This document shows, piece by piece, positions 32,406 through 44,738 of a stretch of DNA of 64,000 nucleotides. The stretch is taken from positions 15,742,175 to 15,806,174 of the forward strand of contig JBBCBC010000025.1 in assembly GCA_037126765.1 (NCBI GenBank), read 5' to 3'. The DNA is from Stenogyne calaminthoides (Eukaryota; Streptophyta; Magnoliopsida; Lamiales; Lamiaceae). A program made the position numbers and the translations under genes. The notes beneath the pieces were generated by a model, which saw only the letters and a list, made by a program, of their open reading frames with translations, was not told the DNA's origin and searched no databases. Numbering within the stretch: the first letter of the stretch is position 1; every line of letters starts with the position of its first letter.

Positions 32406-34214
32406 TGTTGGGAGATGAATTTAATAAAAGATATAGATTTTGATTAGATCTCAAAACCCCTGAGTATGACATGTTCAGAATAATCTAAGGTAGAATAGAA
32501 AACAGGTTTCAATATAGTTAGTTCAGGAAATATCTGCAAAATGTATAGTCAGCAGGTATCTCTGAGTTTATAGGTTAGACACACACTGAGGGGGAACTCA
32601 GTAAAATGTCAGAAGACTCTGAAGACTCAGAAGGCCCCGAAGACTCAGAAGAACCTGAAGACTTAGAAGAACCTGAAGACTCAGAAGAACCTGAAGACTC
32701 AGATGACTTTGAAGACTATCTACCTGAGGACATATAGACTGAGAAAGTCTTGCACATCCATGAAGAATAAATGAGTGACCAAATATTCATATGCAGACAA
32801 AAGGAACTATAACTAAGTGTTGTTTAAGGTTGTCTCATTCAAAGAGGTTGACCTAAAAGAGCCGTTTTGTTTGTCTACATTCACTGAAGACAAGAACCAA
32901 TCAGAGAGAGACAACATTTGTACTTCATCGATACGTAAAGCGACATGGTATCAAGATGTCGGATGTAACCGAAGTTTGATCGCAAAAAACTTGGTGATTG
33001 GCTGCATTGGTTACTTGTTACCCAAACCATGCAAGGGTGTGTTCAAACCCTAAAATAGTCGTTCATCACTAACCATATAAGGAAACCCTTGATGATATCT
33101 CTTCCAATGGATAGTTTTTCAAGAGTGACCTTGGTGAGTTGCCTATAAATACCAGTGACCTTCTCCATTGCAAGGTTACGGGAAATCAAGCAACTCCAGA
33201 GCTCATTTGTATTCTTGCATTTGAAGCACTCGAAAAACCTAAGATTTCCCAAGTGTTGAAGAGAGCTCATCTACTAAGCCTATAATTGTCAAGAATCCAA
33301 AGCTTAGTAAGAGATATCCTAGCCTTTGAACCAGTTCTTATTGTAAAAGGATATCTCACCTTAGTTGGAAACCAACCAAACCCAAACCCTATTGCTAGGT
33401 AGTTTGAGTGTGTGATTGTTGGAGAGTGAGAGTTGTAAAGAGTTAGTAAGCTGCAGTTGAGTTCAGCCTGAAAACTTTAGAGAAGAAGTTAGTAAGCTGT
33501 TTGAGACAGTCTGAAAGCTTGTGTGAGTGTGAGTTAGTAAGCTGCAGTAGTTTAGCCTGAAAACTCTTAGAAGAAAGTTAGTAAGTTGTTGTGTTCAGTC
33601 TGAAAGCTTGAGGAAGTAATAGTGGTGAGTTAAGGAATTTCTCTGAGGACCAGAGAGAGTGGACGTAGGAGCTTTGCTTCTGAACCACTATAATTTGCTG
33701 TGTTATTTGCTTTCTGCTTTGCATTATAACTGTTGCATATTTTCACTAAAAGCACTGAGTTTTCTGATATTCAGTTGGAATCAATCCATTGAGTTTGCAT
33801 TGAATTGATCACAGCCTTAACCACTGATTTACTAAGGAAAATATTTTCAGCAGAGTAAAACGAGTATAAACCTCGGGGCCTACACATTCTGCACACTAGA
33901 TAAACTAGTATAGATAGTTATCAAACTGACCTAACTCTTCTGAGTAGTCAGTAAGATAGTTATCTACTCCAAGCTTATTTGAACTCTGATTTTAAAACCT
34001 CAGATCAGTTGGGTTAATCTGAAGTTACTGAAAGCCACCCAGTGTCATTGTCTCGGTAGACTCTGACTCAGGATAATTTGTGCTTCTCAGGGCTACCTCT
34101 CAGGACAACCTGACCCACTGATTTCAGTTTTGTGAAAAGTTTGAAAAATCACTGAACATGTGTATTCCCCCACCCCCCATACATGTGTAAGACTCGTTTA
34201 CACCGGGACCAACA
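32406..34214 (+). repeat. 5' LTR of the Sirevirus-like element
   Basis: Ends TGTTGGGAG...GACCAACA. The start was set by comparison with the solo LTR at 61227-63068, which has target duplications. Contains an acidic-looking minisatellite (GAAGACTCAGAAGAACCT units, 32608-32722), a TATA box (CTATAAATA, 33143-33151) and a repeated block (GTTAGTAAGCTG...GTCTGAAAGC, about 33440-33620). Confidence 0.85.
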
Positions 34215-34216
34215 AG

Positions 34217-34228
34217 TGGTGTCAGAGC
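34217..34228 (+). other. Primer binding site of the Sirevirus-like element
   Basis: TGGTGTCAGAGC lies two bases after the LTR and matches the initiator tRNA-Met primer site with one difference. Confidence 0.8.
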
Positions 34229-34333
34229 AGTGGTTCATTTACTTGCTTTGGTAGCCATATTCTTGCTTACTGAGAGACTTTGGTGGTCTACTGAATAGAT
34301 CTTACTGCTAATATCTTACAAGGCTCAGTCATC

Positions 34334-35701
34334 ATGCTTTCTAAGAAACTTTCTATGTTCTCTATTGAGAACTATGACTTATGGAGATTGAGAATGCAGG
34401 CACATCTGTATTCTAAGCATGAAAGAATGTGGAGAGTGGTCTCTCAAGGACCATTTGAGTACACTGTTGTGAATCCTAGAATTATTGATGCTGAGAGAGA
34501 TGATCCCAGAGATGAACTTCCTAAGTCTGATGACCAACTTACTCCTGAGGAGAGAAAGTTAGTCAATTTAGACTATATTGCTAAAGATACTCTATATAAC
34601 ACTATTGATGATGGTGTTATGGGGATGATTTCTCACTGTGAAACTGCTAAAGAATTATGGGATACACTTGCTATCATGTGTCAAGACATAGATCATATAA
34701 AGGAAAACAAACTATCTGTTGTCATTGCAAAGTTTTACAGCTTTGAAATGGAAGATGGTGAATCTATTGATAAACTGAAAGTCAGATTCACTAGTATCAT
34801 GAATGATCTGAATGCTCTTGGGAAAAGATACCCAAAAAGAGAAGTGACACTAAAAATTCTTAGAGGATTATCTAAGAAATGGGATATACATGCTGTGGTG
34901 ATTGAAAACACCAATAACATTGATTCTATGCCATATCAACAAGTTTTCTCTGAACTGAAAGCTTATGAATTTGTGATTGATAAGAAAACAAAGAAATCTG
35001 ATAGCAAAGATGAATCTTCATCTAGCAAGAATGTAGCCTTCAAAGCTAAGGAAAAATCCTGTAAGTTAAAGAGTCTGATAACTCACCTGCCAAAAATCAG
35101 GATGAGCAAGAGGATAAGCTAGTACTGTTGGCAAGGAGGTTTGAAAGACTTAATAGTAGATATAGAAAGTACAAGAAGTACTACAAGAATACCAGATACA
35201 GGGAGCAGGAATAACTCAGAAGCTGAGAACAAATCCACTGAAAAGAGGAAGGATCACAAAGCTGAAGGATCTTCATCCGGAAAGAAGGACTCTAAGATCA
35301 AGGAGGAGAGTGATCAGGATGATGATACCAACAGATGCTACAACTGCAAAAAGAAAGGTAACTTCCAGTATGACTGTCCTGAGCTAAGTGCCAAGGAAAG
35401 AAAGGAAATGCAAGCCAAAAGAGACAGGAAGAACTCAAGCAAGAAGGCTATGGTTGCTGAAGAAGAAGAACACTCTGAAGAAGGATCCAATTCTTCAGAA
35501 GAAATGTTCTCAGATAGTGACAGTGATGATGTCTGCCTTGTTTCCATTGAGGAGGTAAATTCTTCTATCTATGTTGCTGCTCCTACACAAGCACCTGAGT
35601 TATCAAGTTCATCAGTAACCAGTAATTTTGACCTGATGGATTCTTTTGAGAATCTTATGAAGGACTATTCTGTGTTACAAGAACTGTTCATTGAAACTTA
35701 A
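34334..35701 (+). pseudogene. Sirevirus gag, frameshifted, with altered zinc knuckle
   Basis: The first open part (34334-35122, 262 codons) has the copia gag core: FSIENYDLWRLRMQAHL near the start, then ELWDTL and RFTSIMNDL. A frameshift near 35060 moves the continuation to another frame, and a stop follows before 35141-35701. That later part has the nucleocapsid knuckle CYNCKKKGNFQYDC, where the usual His is Asn, so zinc binding would be weakened. A long Ser/Glu-rich, coiled-coil-like spacer follows to about 36007. Confidence 0.8.
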
Positions 35702-36705
35702 GAGCAGAATGAGGAACTGACTGCTGAGAATCTGAAGTGGAAAAACTCTAATGTTGCTGAGATCACTTCTCAATTAATGGGAGCTACTGATGAACTAGAT
35801 GTTCTGAAAGTACAGCTCTCAAAGAAAGAAAAAGTGATAGAGGCCCTGAAAGGAAACTTAGAGAAATCCACAGAGGAAAATCAGCTTATCAGGACTGAAT
35901 TCAATGGCCACTTTGAGAAACATGAAACTCTAAAGAAAAGTGAGGATATCTTGCGGAGAAAGGTAGCTCTATTGAATTCTGCATCTAAAGCAATAGATGA
36001 AATTTAAAGTTATCAAAGACCTACAACTATAAAGGCTGGATTGGGATATAATCCAGGGGGAACCTCACAAGGTCTTCTGAATGCTACTTCCTCTAGTAGC
36101 ACTAAGACTGTTTTTGTTAAACCGGCGGTTCGTACTGATTTTCTTATTGAAGAACAACCCCGTGTTTTAGACAAGGGTAAATGACCTATGGTTTCAGAGA
36201 ACTTGAAGGTTCAGGAAGGAAAGCCCAAACCTCAGGCAAAGGCTAGAAAACCTGAACACTCAGTAGGAAATCCTCAGGCCAGTACTTCAAAGCCTCAGGC
36301 TAAGAATACTAACCTGAAGAAATCTGCACTGAACCATCAGAGGAATCTTCAGAAGAGAAACACTCAGCCGAGATATTCTCAACTGAAGAGACCAAGTCCT
36401 CAGGACACTGAAAGACCACAATTTCAGTACAGGCAACCTAAACCCCACTTGCCTTAGGGTAAAGGTTTCCTGAACCAAAGTCAGCAGAGACATAGACCAG
36501 CTGCACCAAGGCCAAAGCATTGGAACAAAAGGCCTGAACTGTCAAGGCATCTCGGGTGGTGAATGTGTATGTAGATGTTTATGGAAGACAAATCAGCCAC
36601 TCTAAAGTAATTAGAGTTATTAGGTAGATTTGGGTTCCAAAAGGTACAGCTAACCTGGTAGGACCCTACACCAAATGGGTACCTAAGACCTGATCTGTTT
36701 TTCAG
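35702..36705 (+). pseudogene. Gag-pol spacer of the Sirevirus-like element
   Basis: Open pieces at 35777-36007 (coiled-coil-like, LKVQLSKKEKVIEALKGNLE) and 36188-36457 (Lys/Pro/Gln-rich) separated by stops. This disordered linker between gag and protease is long in Sirevirus polyproteins. Confidence 0.6.
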
Positions 36706-37945
36706 GTGAAGGATAAGGGCACTGAGCTGAATGAAGACAACATAACCTTGATGAGTGGAAGTGAAATGACTCCTGCTGCATGGTGTCTGGACAGTGGATG
36801 TTCAAGGCACATGACAGGATACAAACAATTACTCACTGACTATGTTGAGCAAAAAGGCCCTCAGATTACTTTTGGAGACAATTCCAAAGGATAGACTGAA
36901 GGATATGGAACTCTTGAAGTTGATTTTATTCATATCCATGGTGTATCATATGTTTCTGATTTAAAGCATAATTTGTTTTCTATTAGTCAATTCTGTGATA
37001 AGAGATTCAGTGTTGACTTCTCAAAGAACTTATGTTATGTAAAAGACAACGCTTCACAACAAATATTATTGACTGGTACTAGAAAAGGAATTGTGTATCT
37101 TGCTGATTGGAGATTAACTCCTAAAGATACATGCTTGGTTGCAAAAAGTTCTACTGATACCAGTTGGTTATGGCACAAAAGGCTGAATCACTTAAACTTC
37201 AAAACCCTGAACAAACTTGGAAGATTAGCACTAGTGAGGGGGTTACCCAATGAAGTGTTCAGTAAATATCATGTATGTGATGCTTGTCAAAAAGGAAAAC
37301 AAATCAGAGCATCATTCAAAAGCAAAGTAGAAGTTTCTACTGATAGAATACTTCAACTGTTACATATGGATCTATTTGGTCCAGTGACACCTGTGAGCAC
37401 TAATGACATAAAATACACACTTGTGGTAGTTGATGACTACTCTAGATATACTTGGGGTCATATTCTTACTCAGTAAGAAAGAGACTCAGACAAAACTGCC
37501 TGAATTACTGAAAAGACTCAATACTGAAAAAAATCTGAGTGTGGTCAAAATCAGATCAGATAAAGGCACTGAATTTATCAACCATATTATATCTGATTAT
37601 TGTGCAGCAAATGGAATAGCTCATGAAACATCAGCTGCAAGGACCCCACAACAGAATGGTGTTGCTGAGAGAAGAAATAGGACACTGAAAGAAACTACAA
37701 GAACAATGATTGTTGAAGTTGATATTCCTAAGAGATTTTGGGCTGAAGCTATCAACACTGCATGCTACTCTCAGAACAGATCCATGCTAACAAAGAATCA
37801 AGGCAAAACACCTTATGAGCTGTGGAATGAAAGGAAGCCTCTTGTCTCTTTCTTTCGTGTGTTTGGTTGTAAGTGTTTCATACACAATAATGGTAAAGAT
37901 CGATTGAAAACTTTTGATAGCAAAGCTGATGAAGGGATATTCTGA
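36706..37945 (+). pseudogene. Sirevirus protease and integrase, frameshifted
   Basis: Protease motif WCLDSGCSRHMTG near 36782-36820. A stop near 36893 interrupts it. GAG-pre-integrase LWHKRLNHLNFKTLNKLG with CDACQKGKQ (37160-37310). Integrase core starts HMDLFGPV and VVDDYSRYTW, then shifts frame at about 37450. IRSDKGTEF, TPQQNGVAERRNRTLKE and RFWAEAINTACY follow. Catalytic residues (D, D, E context) are largely recognisable, but the frame is broken. Confidence 0.85.
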
Positions 37946-38543
37946 AGTCAGTAAAGCCTTCAGAGTTTACAACTGTAGAACTCTTATTGTGGAAGAAACA
38001 CCTCATGTTGTTTTTGATGAATCTACTTGTGTTCAGAAGAAATAGAAACATGACTCAGGAGATCTAACAAAAAGAATCACCAGACTTAGCCTGAAGAAGG
38101 ATGCTAAACCATCATCTGAGCCTGAAAAGAAGAAGCCTATCATTTTCTATGAATGGAGTGAGTCAGACTCAGACAAAGATGCTCAGGATGGAAATACTCA
38201 GGCTGGTGAAACTCAGAATGATAGTTCTCCACTGAAGGAAAGCCAACACACTGAAGCTGATCAATTTGAACAAACCCCAGTTCAGACTCAGGTATGTAAT
38301 GCCAATGAAGATGTGGTAACAGCTGAGGCAAACTCTGAATCTATCAACCAATGGGGAACAAATGTCCCTGACAATGTTCTAAATGAAAACTCCCCCGAGG
38401 AAGATAATTCTCTCTCTCTTTTTCTGTTGTTCCCTGAGTTTGATGAATTACCTGAACCTAACATTTCTGATGTTGAGGATACTACTGAAGGGGGAACATC
38501 CAGGAGAAAGTAGTGGTTAGATAGTCATCCCTCAAGTCAGATT

Positions 38544-40670
38544 GTGGGTGATCTATCAGAAGGTGTTAGAACAAGAAAGTTCCATGGAGAAAGTGCTTTA
38601 TTCTGCTGCTTCCTATCTGAGAAGGAACCAACTGAGATTGAAGAAGCTCTTCAGGATTCATTCTGGATTACTGCTATGCAAGAGGAATTGAATCAGTTTA
38701 CAAGAAATGAAGTTTGGGAGCTAGTAGACAGACCTAAGAGGCACAACGTGATTGGAACTAAGTGGGTATTCAAGAACAAGAGAGATGAAAACAACAACAT
38801 TGTAAGAAATAAAGCAAGGCTAGTTGCACAAGGTTATTCCCAAGAAGAAGGCTTGAACTATGATGAAACCTTTGCACCTGTTGCAAGACTAGAAGCCATC
38901 AGATTGTTTCTTGCATATGATGCTCACATGAAATTCACAGTCTATCAAATGGATGTGAAAAGTGCATTTCTGAATGGTGTGCTGAAAGAAGAGGTTTATG
39001 TTGAACAACCTCCTGACTTTCGTCAGAATGACCAAGTTTACAGGCTCAGAAAGGCTTTGTATGGCCTGAAGCAAGCACCCAGAGCATGGTATGATGCTCT
39101 TTCTCAATTTCTTACTGACCATGGTTTTACCAAAGGAACTGTTGATAGAACCCTGTTCAGGATAGAAGATGGGAATGATATCTTACTAGTTCAGATATAT
39201 GTGGATGCAAGGAAGGATGCACGTTGGGGCCAAGGGGGTCACTGGGACCCCCCGGCCCCACTTGAACTTTTTATATATAATTAAGATACATCTGCGTGAG
39301 ACGGTCTCATAGTAAGACAGAGCATAAATTGTGTATTAACATTTTAATATTTTAAAATGATGGGTGTTATTTGTGTTAGATTGTATCCTATCTCATGTAT
39401 AAAACAATCTCATACGAGTGTTTGTCTCCTTTAGACAAAGTATTATATGCATCATGTTCACCGTACACCACTATTACTAATAATTGTAAAAATCAACACT
39501 CTATAAATAAAATGTTGATCTTTAGGTGAGAAAGGGGTAGCGAAATAGAGAAAGAAATATGTATAATTCACATTTTAAATATACATATAAATGTATTCGA
39601 CTGCGTTAATATAAAGATATCTAGTCCAAATAATTCTAAAAAATATATAAAAATTCGAAAGTGCATTTAACCACGCTATGTTATAAATTGGGCCCCCCTC
39701 AGTAAAATTCTTGGGTCCGTCCCTGTGTGGATGACATCATATTTGGATCTCCAAATCATCAGATGTGTGAGAAGTTTTCTGCCCTGATGAAAGGAAAGTT
39801 TGAGATGTCAATGATGGGGGAGATAAATTTCTTTCTAGGACTTCAAGTCAAACAAACTAAGGAAGGAATATTCATCAATCAAGCAAAGTACACCAGAGAT
39901 CTGATTGCTAAGTATGGTGTACAGAATTGCAATGCAGTTAGAATTCCTATGAATACTAACTACAAGATGGATCCTGATCCTGAAGGCAAGTCAGTTAATC
40001 ACACTGATTAGAGAGGGATCATTGGATCATTGCTATATCTCACAGCAAGTAGGCCTGATATTACTTTTGCTGTTGGAATATGTGCAAGGTACCAAGCTAA
40101 TCCTAAGGCTAGTCACATGGAAGCTGTCAAAAAGATTCTGAGATATCTTAAAGGCACAACAAATAGAGGATTATGGTATCCAACTGATGATAACCTTGAA
40201 TTAACTGGTTATTCAGATACTGACTATGGTGGTTGCAGAATTGACAGAAAATCTACTACAGAAACTTGTCAATTTCTTGGAAGTAAACTGATATCATGGT
40301 TTTCAAAGAAACAGACATCAGTAGCAACCAGTACTACTGAAGCTGAATACATGGCTGCAGGAAGCTGTTGGCACAGATTCTTTGGCTCAGACAACAATTG
40401 AGGGATTATAAAGTTATAGTCAATGAAGTACCTATATTTTGTGATAATAATAGTGCAATTGCTATTACACAAAATCCGGTATTGCACACCAGATGTAAGC
40501 ATGTAGATATCAAACATCACTTCATCAGAGATCATGTTGAGAAGAAAGATATCAAAATGGAGAAAATTCATACTAATAAACAAAGAGCTAATATTTTGAC
40601 AAAATTTTTGGTTGAATCAAGATTTCAGGAACTATCAGTTGAATTGGGCATGTTGAATCCAGGTGAATAA
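38544..40670 (+). pseudogene. Sirevirus reverse transcriptase and RNase H, split by hAT element
   Basis: RT: NEVWELVDRP, GTKWVFKNK, KARLVAQGYSQ, YDETFAPVARLEAIR, QMDVKSAFLNG, LRKALYGLKQAPRAWYDAL and IYVD up to 39207, resuming with VDDIIFGSPN at 39728. After a stop near 40009 come YLTASRPDITFAVG and RNase H motifs (TGYSDTDYGGC, KSTTETCQFLGS, STTEAEYMA, CDNNSAI, VDIKHHFIRDH) ending at 40670, with one frameshift near 40370. The element at 39208-39725 lies within the catalytic YVDD. Confidence 0.87.
39208..39725. mobile_element. hAT-type non-autonomous element in the RT YVDD box
   Basis: 518 bases flanked by the perfect 8-base duplication TGTGGATG (39200-39207 and 39726-39733), the length typical of hAT elements. 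Imperfect terminal inverted repeats are CAAGGAAGGATGCACG and (reverse complement of right end) CAGGGACGGACCCAAG, with subterminal GGGGCC / GGGCCC. Removing it and one duplication restores the codons for IYVDD. It carries a copy of the dispersed GAGACGGTCTCAT repeat (39290-39430). Confidence 0.85.
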
Positions 40671-40930
40671 CTATCTGAAAAATTGAAGATTTTCAGATGC
40701 ATGAAGTTTTTCAGGAATCACTGAAAAACTCAGGATAAAAATAAGATTTCCATCACTGAGTCATGGGAAAACTCAGAAACCTTAGTTCAGTGATCAAAAT
40801 TACACTGAACATTTTATCAAGGTCAAAACTCATTTAGATTGATATTCCAAATTAGTTTGAAGTAGTTATTAACTCGTGTAATACATTTATTGTCTAAATT
40901 GATTGTTCAGAAATCATTTGACATAAATGA

Positions 40931-42348
40931 TAAAATACCTGAGGAAATAAATGAGCGGAGGCATGATCGATCTTGATATACAATATTGTATACAAGCATT
41001 TTCTGAATAATTATAATGTACATGAAAAAGAATAAATATATCATTATAATATTTAGTTGTAGTTCTTCCTAAAATTAAGTTTCTATGTCTGATAGTTTTA
41101 GACCTTTGTTGGTGAATATCATATGCATATGTAGAGTACATTAGCTGCATAAGGATGTCTTGTATGAGACAGTTTCGTGACGTATTTTTATTATATTTTT
41201 ATAATACCTTTAAAATTTAAGTATCACAAAAATAAATAAAAATATTATGTATGTCTCCATGAGATCATTTTACACAAACTTTTGTGTATATGCATTAATA
41301 GTACAAAACAAAAAATCTAAATACAAAAAATATTTAATATGTTTGTGTATAAATTCATTGAGTCTAGCATGAGACGAAGAGAATAAACTATAGCCACGAA
41401 CAACTTGTCGATCAAATAAAAATATGAGAGACATCTTACATAGTCGGCAAGTCATCCTTGGCTGCAATCCACTCTCCACCCCTTTATGCAACATCTCAAA
41501 AGAATATTGCACCATTTATGAGGCACATAATTTTATATAAAACCAATGCTGCATTTCACATTTAATTGAAGCATGGTTCACTTTCACCATTTATATAGGC
41601 AGAGAAATGGGATCCAATAGTGGGGGCCAAAAAATAAAAGATGAAAAGAAAACGATTAAGAAAAAGAAAAAAAATGAACTGGCAATCTGTGGCCTCTAGA
41701 TAATTCTTTTTCAGGTCAACTGTCTGAAAGGGGCATCAACATTGAAATCATTTGATGAAATATAATTATAATCTTCATATAACTTCATATATATCAAATA
41801 AAATCTCTCATAATAATTTCAAAATTATTAAAAATCCACAAGCAAATGAATTCAGTATAGTATAAAAAATTAGAAGCACATTTGCATAAACAGTCTCACA
41901 GTGAGACGGTGTATAAGCTGGACATTGATGTTTTAACACTTTAATTAAAACTTTAAGAGGGATGGATATAATTTATGTTAGGTTGTACCTCATCTCATGT
42001 ATGAGACCGTGTCATATGAGTTTTTATCAAAAAATTAAATGAATTAATTGATGTGATTATATGAGTTCGAATTAAGTAACAAAATTATCATTTCAAATAT
42101 CTAGAAGCTTCAATATTCATGCCATATCTGAAATAAGCGACACTTGCTAAATATGGGCATGCAATTGTAGCTTTTTTGCACCCATAAGATTAATGGTGGG
42201 GTCGGGTCAATATATATGCTTGTATTCTGAAGAGGGTGGGAAGAGGTATATATATATATAGCATCAAATACTGGAAACAGATATACATAAACAATTCTAA
42301 AGGGGAAAAAAAAAGGTGTCGATAAACGAATAGTTATTTGTAGACTGA
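40931..42348. other. Intergenic DNA with dispersed repeats
   Basis: Copies of the GAGAC/GTCTC dispersed repeat occur near 41157-41290 (diverged) and 41885-42030 (clear: GTGAGACGGTG ... CATGTATGAGACCGTG ... ATATGAGTTTTT). No gene is supportable. Confidence 0.5.
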
Positions 42349-42729
42349 GGGGTATTTGGTTCATGGGACCGAATCAATTAGGTGTGATAAGAATTGAGTG
42401 GGATTAAATAAGATTAGATTGATTAAATTGGATTTGTTTTAATCAAGATATGCATTTGGATTGTAGGATTGAATTGATGGATTAAATGAATATCTATTGA
42501 AATATCATAAACACCATTAAATTAAATTAAAACAATCATATTTCATTATTGTGAATCTATTCAATCAATAGAAGGATAATTTGTAATATTGCATTTGTGA
42601 TATGTTCTATTCCACTTTTTATGGAGAGATATCATGAACCCTCATCTCACAAACCAAACAATAATTAGTTGGGATTAAAATATTATTCATAGTATATCTC
42701 AATTAATCCCATGAATCAAATGAGACCTG
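42349..42729. mobile_element. Tourist-like MITE
   Basis: Inverted ends GGGTATTTGGTTCATGGGA and (reverse complement of right) GGTCTCATTTGATTCATGGGA; the interior is A/T-rich with repeated TTGATTAAATTGG-like phrases. TGA is present beside both ends but is weak evidence for the target duplication. Confidence 0.5.
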
Positions 42730-44316
42730 AAAGTATTCGCATTATTGATGGGAATCTGACTTCGAGACTCAAGCAGTCCAAGTATGGCACTATGCCACCG
42801 TGGACCAAGTGCTTCTTTTGTTTATTAATATAACTATTTATTTATGAGATACACTTGCATAAGACAATCCTACGGTAAGATTGAACATAAATTGGACATT
42901 AACATTTTAATATTTTTGGAGAAACGAGTTTGATTTGTGCTAAATTGATGACCGTGTTATATGAATTTTTGTGAATATTTTTTATTTTATGATAGAAACG
43001 ACTTTAAAAAGAATCATATCCCCCAATATTTACATAAAAGACTGAAACAAGTCATGTACCCAAAAGAAAAGGACCGGTGAAAGATTTTCCTTCTTTTCTT
43101 GATTTGCATTCATATCATCATTGCATTGGAATTTGGCAAACAAACTTCTTCGTAAAGACGAATTTCACGCCTTGTACAGACACCCAAGTCCAACAAAGAG
43201 CAAAAACGCTTTAACATTTTGGATTTAGGTAAATGTTAATTTGTGTTAGTTTGTAACCGTCTAACTATGAGACCTTCTTCCGAAAAAAAAAACTGTATTT
43301 ATTATATATGTTGTGTTTTTATTTAATATATTTAACTAAAATATGTAGTTAAAAATAATTATGTGTAAAACAAAATAAAAAATTTATAACATAATAAAAA
43401 ATATTACTCTGCTTATATCAATTAGCAAATATAAAACAATAAATAGATCTACTTATTAATATATGTTTTGTAAGAGCAAAATAATAATAAAATAAAAAAA
43501 TAAAATGAATGCTTCATGTGGGAATTGAACACAACAACACTACTAATACATGCCAAACCACTGAGACACTTATTACAATGTTAAGAGTCACTCTTATGTG
43601 CATTTCATGTACCAATTCAAATTGATGACACTCTAAACCCTAACCCCTAAACAATGAACCCTAACCCCTAAACAACGGATTTGGCTATATGGAACAACAC
43701 TCCCTGTTGAATTTTACTTACATACATGCATGTATTATTGTCAGAATCACTTCTACAAGTTGAAGCTTTTTGCTATACAAATGGTTGATTTGAAGTTCAG
43801 CAAAAAAAAAAAAAAGAAACAGAAATAAGATTCATTTTGTATCATAGATGTTTAATTAAGCTGGATGTGTAAAGAGAGTACATGAAAAATAATTAAGCTA
43901 ATTAAAAATGAAGATGTGTCATTTTGTACTTAGCATCCATTTTTCATTTGATGTTTAATTTGTGTCTTCTTATTTAAATCGATGCATGTGTGTACTATCC
44001 TTTTAAAGTTATGAAAAATTGAAAATTATGGGGTCGAGTTTGATTGAAAATCTTCCACAGAAAATTACATCCCCTGTCTCTATTTTTCTCAGGTATGCAT
44101 GCATCACTTTGAAATTTTGAGTCGAATAATGCAATGCAGGAAGCTCAATCTCCCAATCCATGGAAAAGTACTTTATGCCCATGTTATTAAGTCGGGTTTA
44201 AACTTCCATGGACCCCTTTTTTGGGAAGAGATTGGATAATTTCAAAATTAATGAGAAATCTGATGTATTTTTTAAAAACATACAGTAGTAAAATTTTTAT
44301 GCAAAGTTTCCAAGTA
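42730..44316. other. AT-rich intergenic DNA
   Basis: Contains another copy of the dispersed repeat (42845-42975), a possible pol III B-box-like sequence on the minus strand (GTTCAATTCCC, near 43523-43533) preceded by TCTCAGTGGTTTGGC, and short CCCTAA-like phrases near 43635-43675. No gene found. Confidence 0.4.
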
Positions 44317-44476
44317 GATAAAGTCTCATGTGCAAGTGGTGCACGGATTTAAGATCCAACCCTACCCATGTATTCACAAAACATGTCTAATATATTTAAT
44401 GGGTCAAATATTTTTTTAAATGGATCATTATATTCTATGAGTGCACGGTGCACTTGGATGCACAAAAGACCCACTC
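44317..44476. mobile_element. MULE-type MITE of the GTGCAC family
   Basis: 160 bases flanked by the perfect 9-base duplication TTCCAAGTA (44308-44316, 44477-44485). Ends AAGTCTCATGTGCAAGTGGT and (reverse complement of right) GGGTCTTTTGTGCATCCAAG, then GTGCACCGTGCAC. 9-base duplications fit Mutator-like elements. Confidence 0.75.
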
Positions 44477-44738
44477 TTCCAAGTATTTTTTTTTTTTGGT
44501 TGAATTCTATCTTAGTTAAATTGACCATGAAGCCTAGAGATAATAGAACTAGAACTAGAACTATTAAGCCGCCTGCTGGGCCAGCTCTCCCCGCTGTGCT
44601 TAATATGTGGGTTGAGCCAAGAAATTTTCAGCCCGTTTGGAGGTAGGCCCAGACCCGACCTATTTGGGCCATGAGTTTTGGCGGGGTGGATCCGCCTCCT
44701 TTTTTAATTTTATATTTTTATTATACATTTAATAATTA

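Larger units (their letters stand above)
32406..40930 (+). mobile_element. Sirevirus-like Ty1/copia retrotransposon, 3' end missing
   Basis: Plus-strand element with a 1809-base 5' LTR (32406-34214), a tRNA-Met primer site, and gag, protease, integrase, RT and RNase H in copia order. The gag type, the DSGCSRHM protease motif and the long LTR point to the Sirevirus (SIRE/Maximus) lineage. Frameshifts and stops break gag, the gag-pol spacer, integrase and RT, and a hAT-type element disrupts the YVDD box. After RNase H (about 40670) about 260 bases of related sequence remain. No 3' LTR or polypurine tract is visible, so the 3' end was deleted. A solo LTR of the same family lies at 61227-63068. 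Confidence 0.85.

Noticed and set aside
43510..43575. tRNA gene or SINE head on the minus strand (B-box-like GTTCAATTCCC)
   Set aside because: No cloverleaf could be drawn, and no A-tail or target duplication was found. A similar B-box-like sequence at about 11905-11975 (GGTTCAAATCCC, minus) fails in the same way.
43630..43675. Interstitial telomere-like CCCTAAA phrases
   Set aside because: Only a few degenerate units (AACCCTAACCCCTAAACAATG); too short and irregular, and the same phrase recurs near 46575 and 58830 as part of dispersed repeats.
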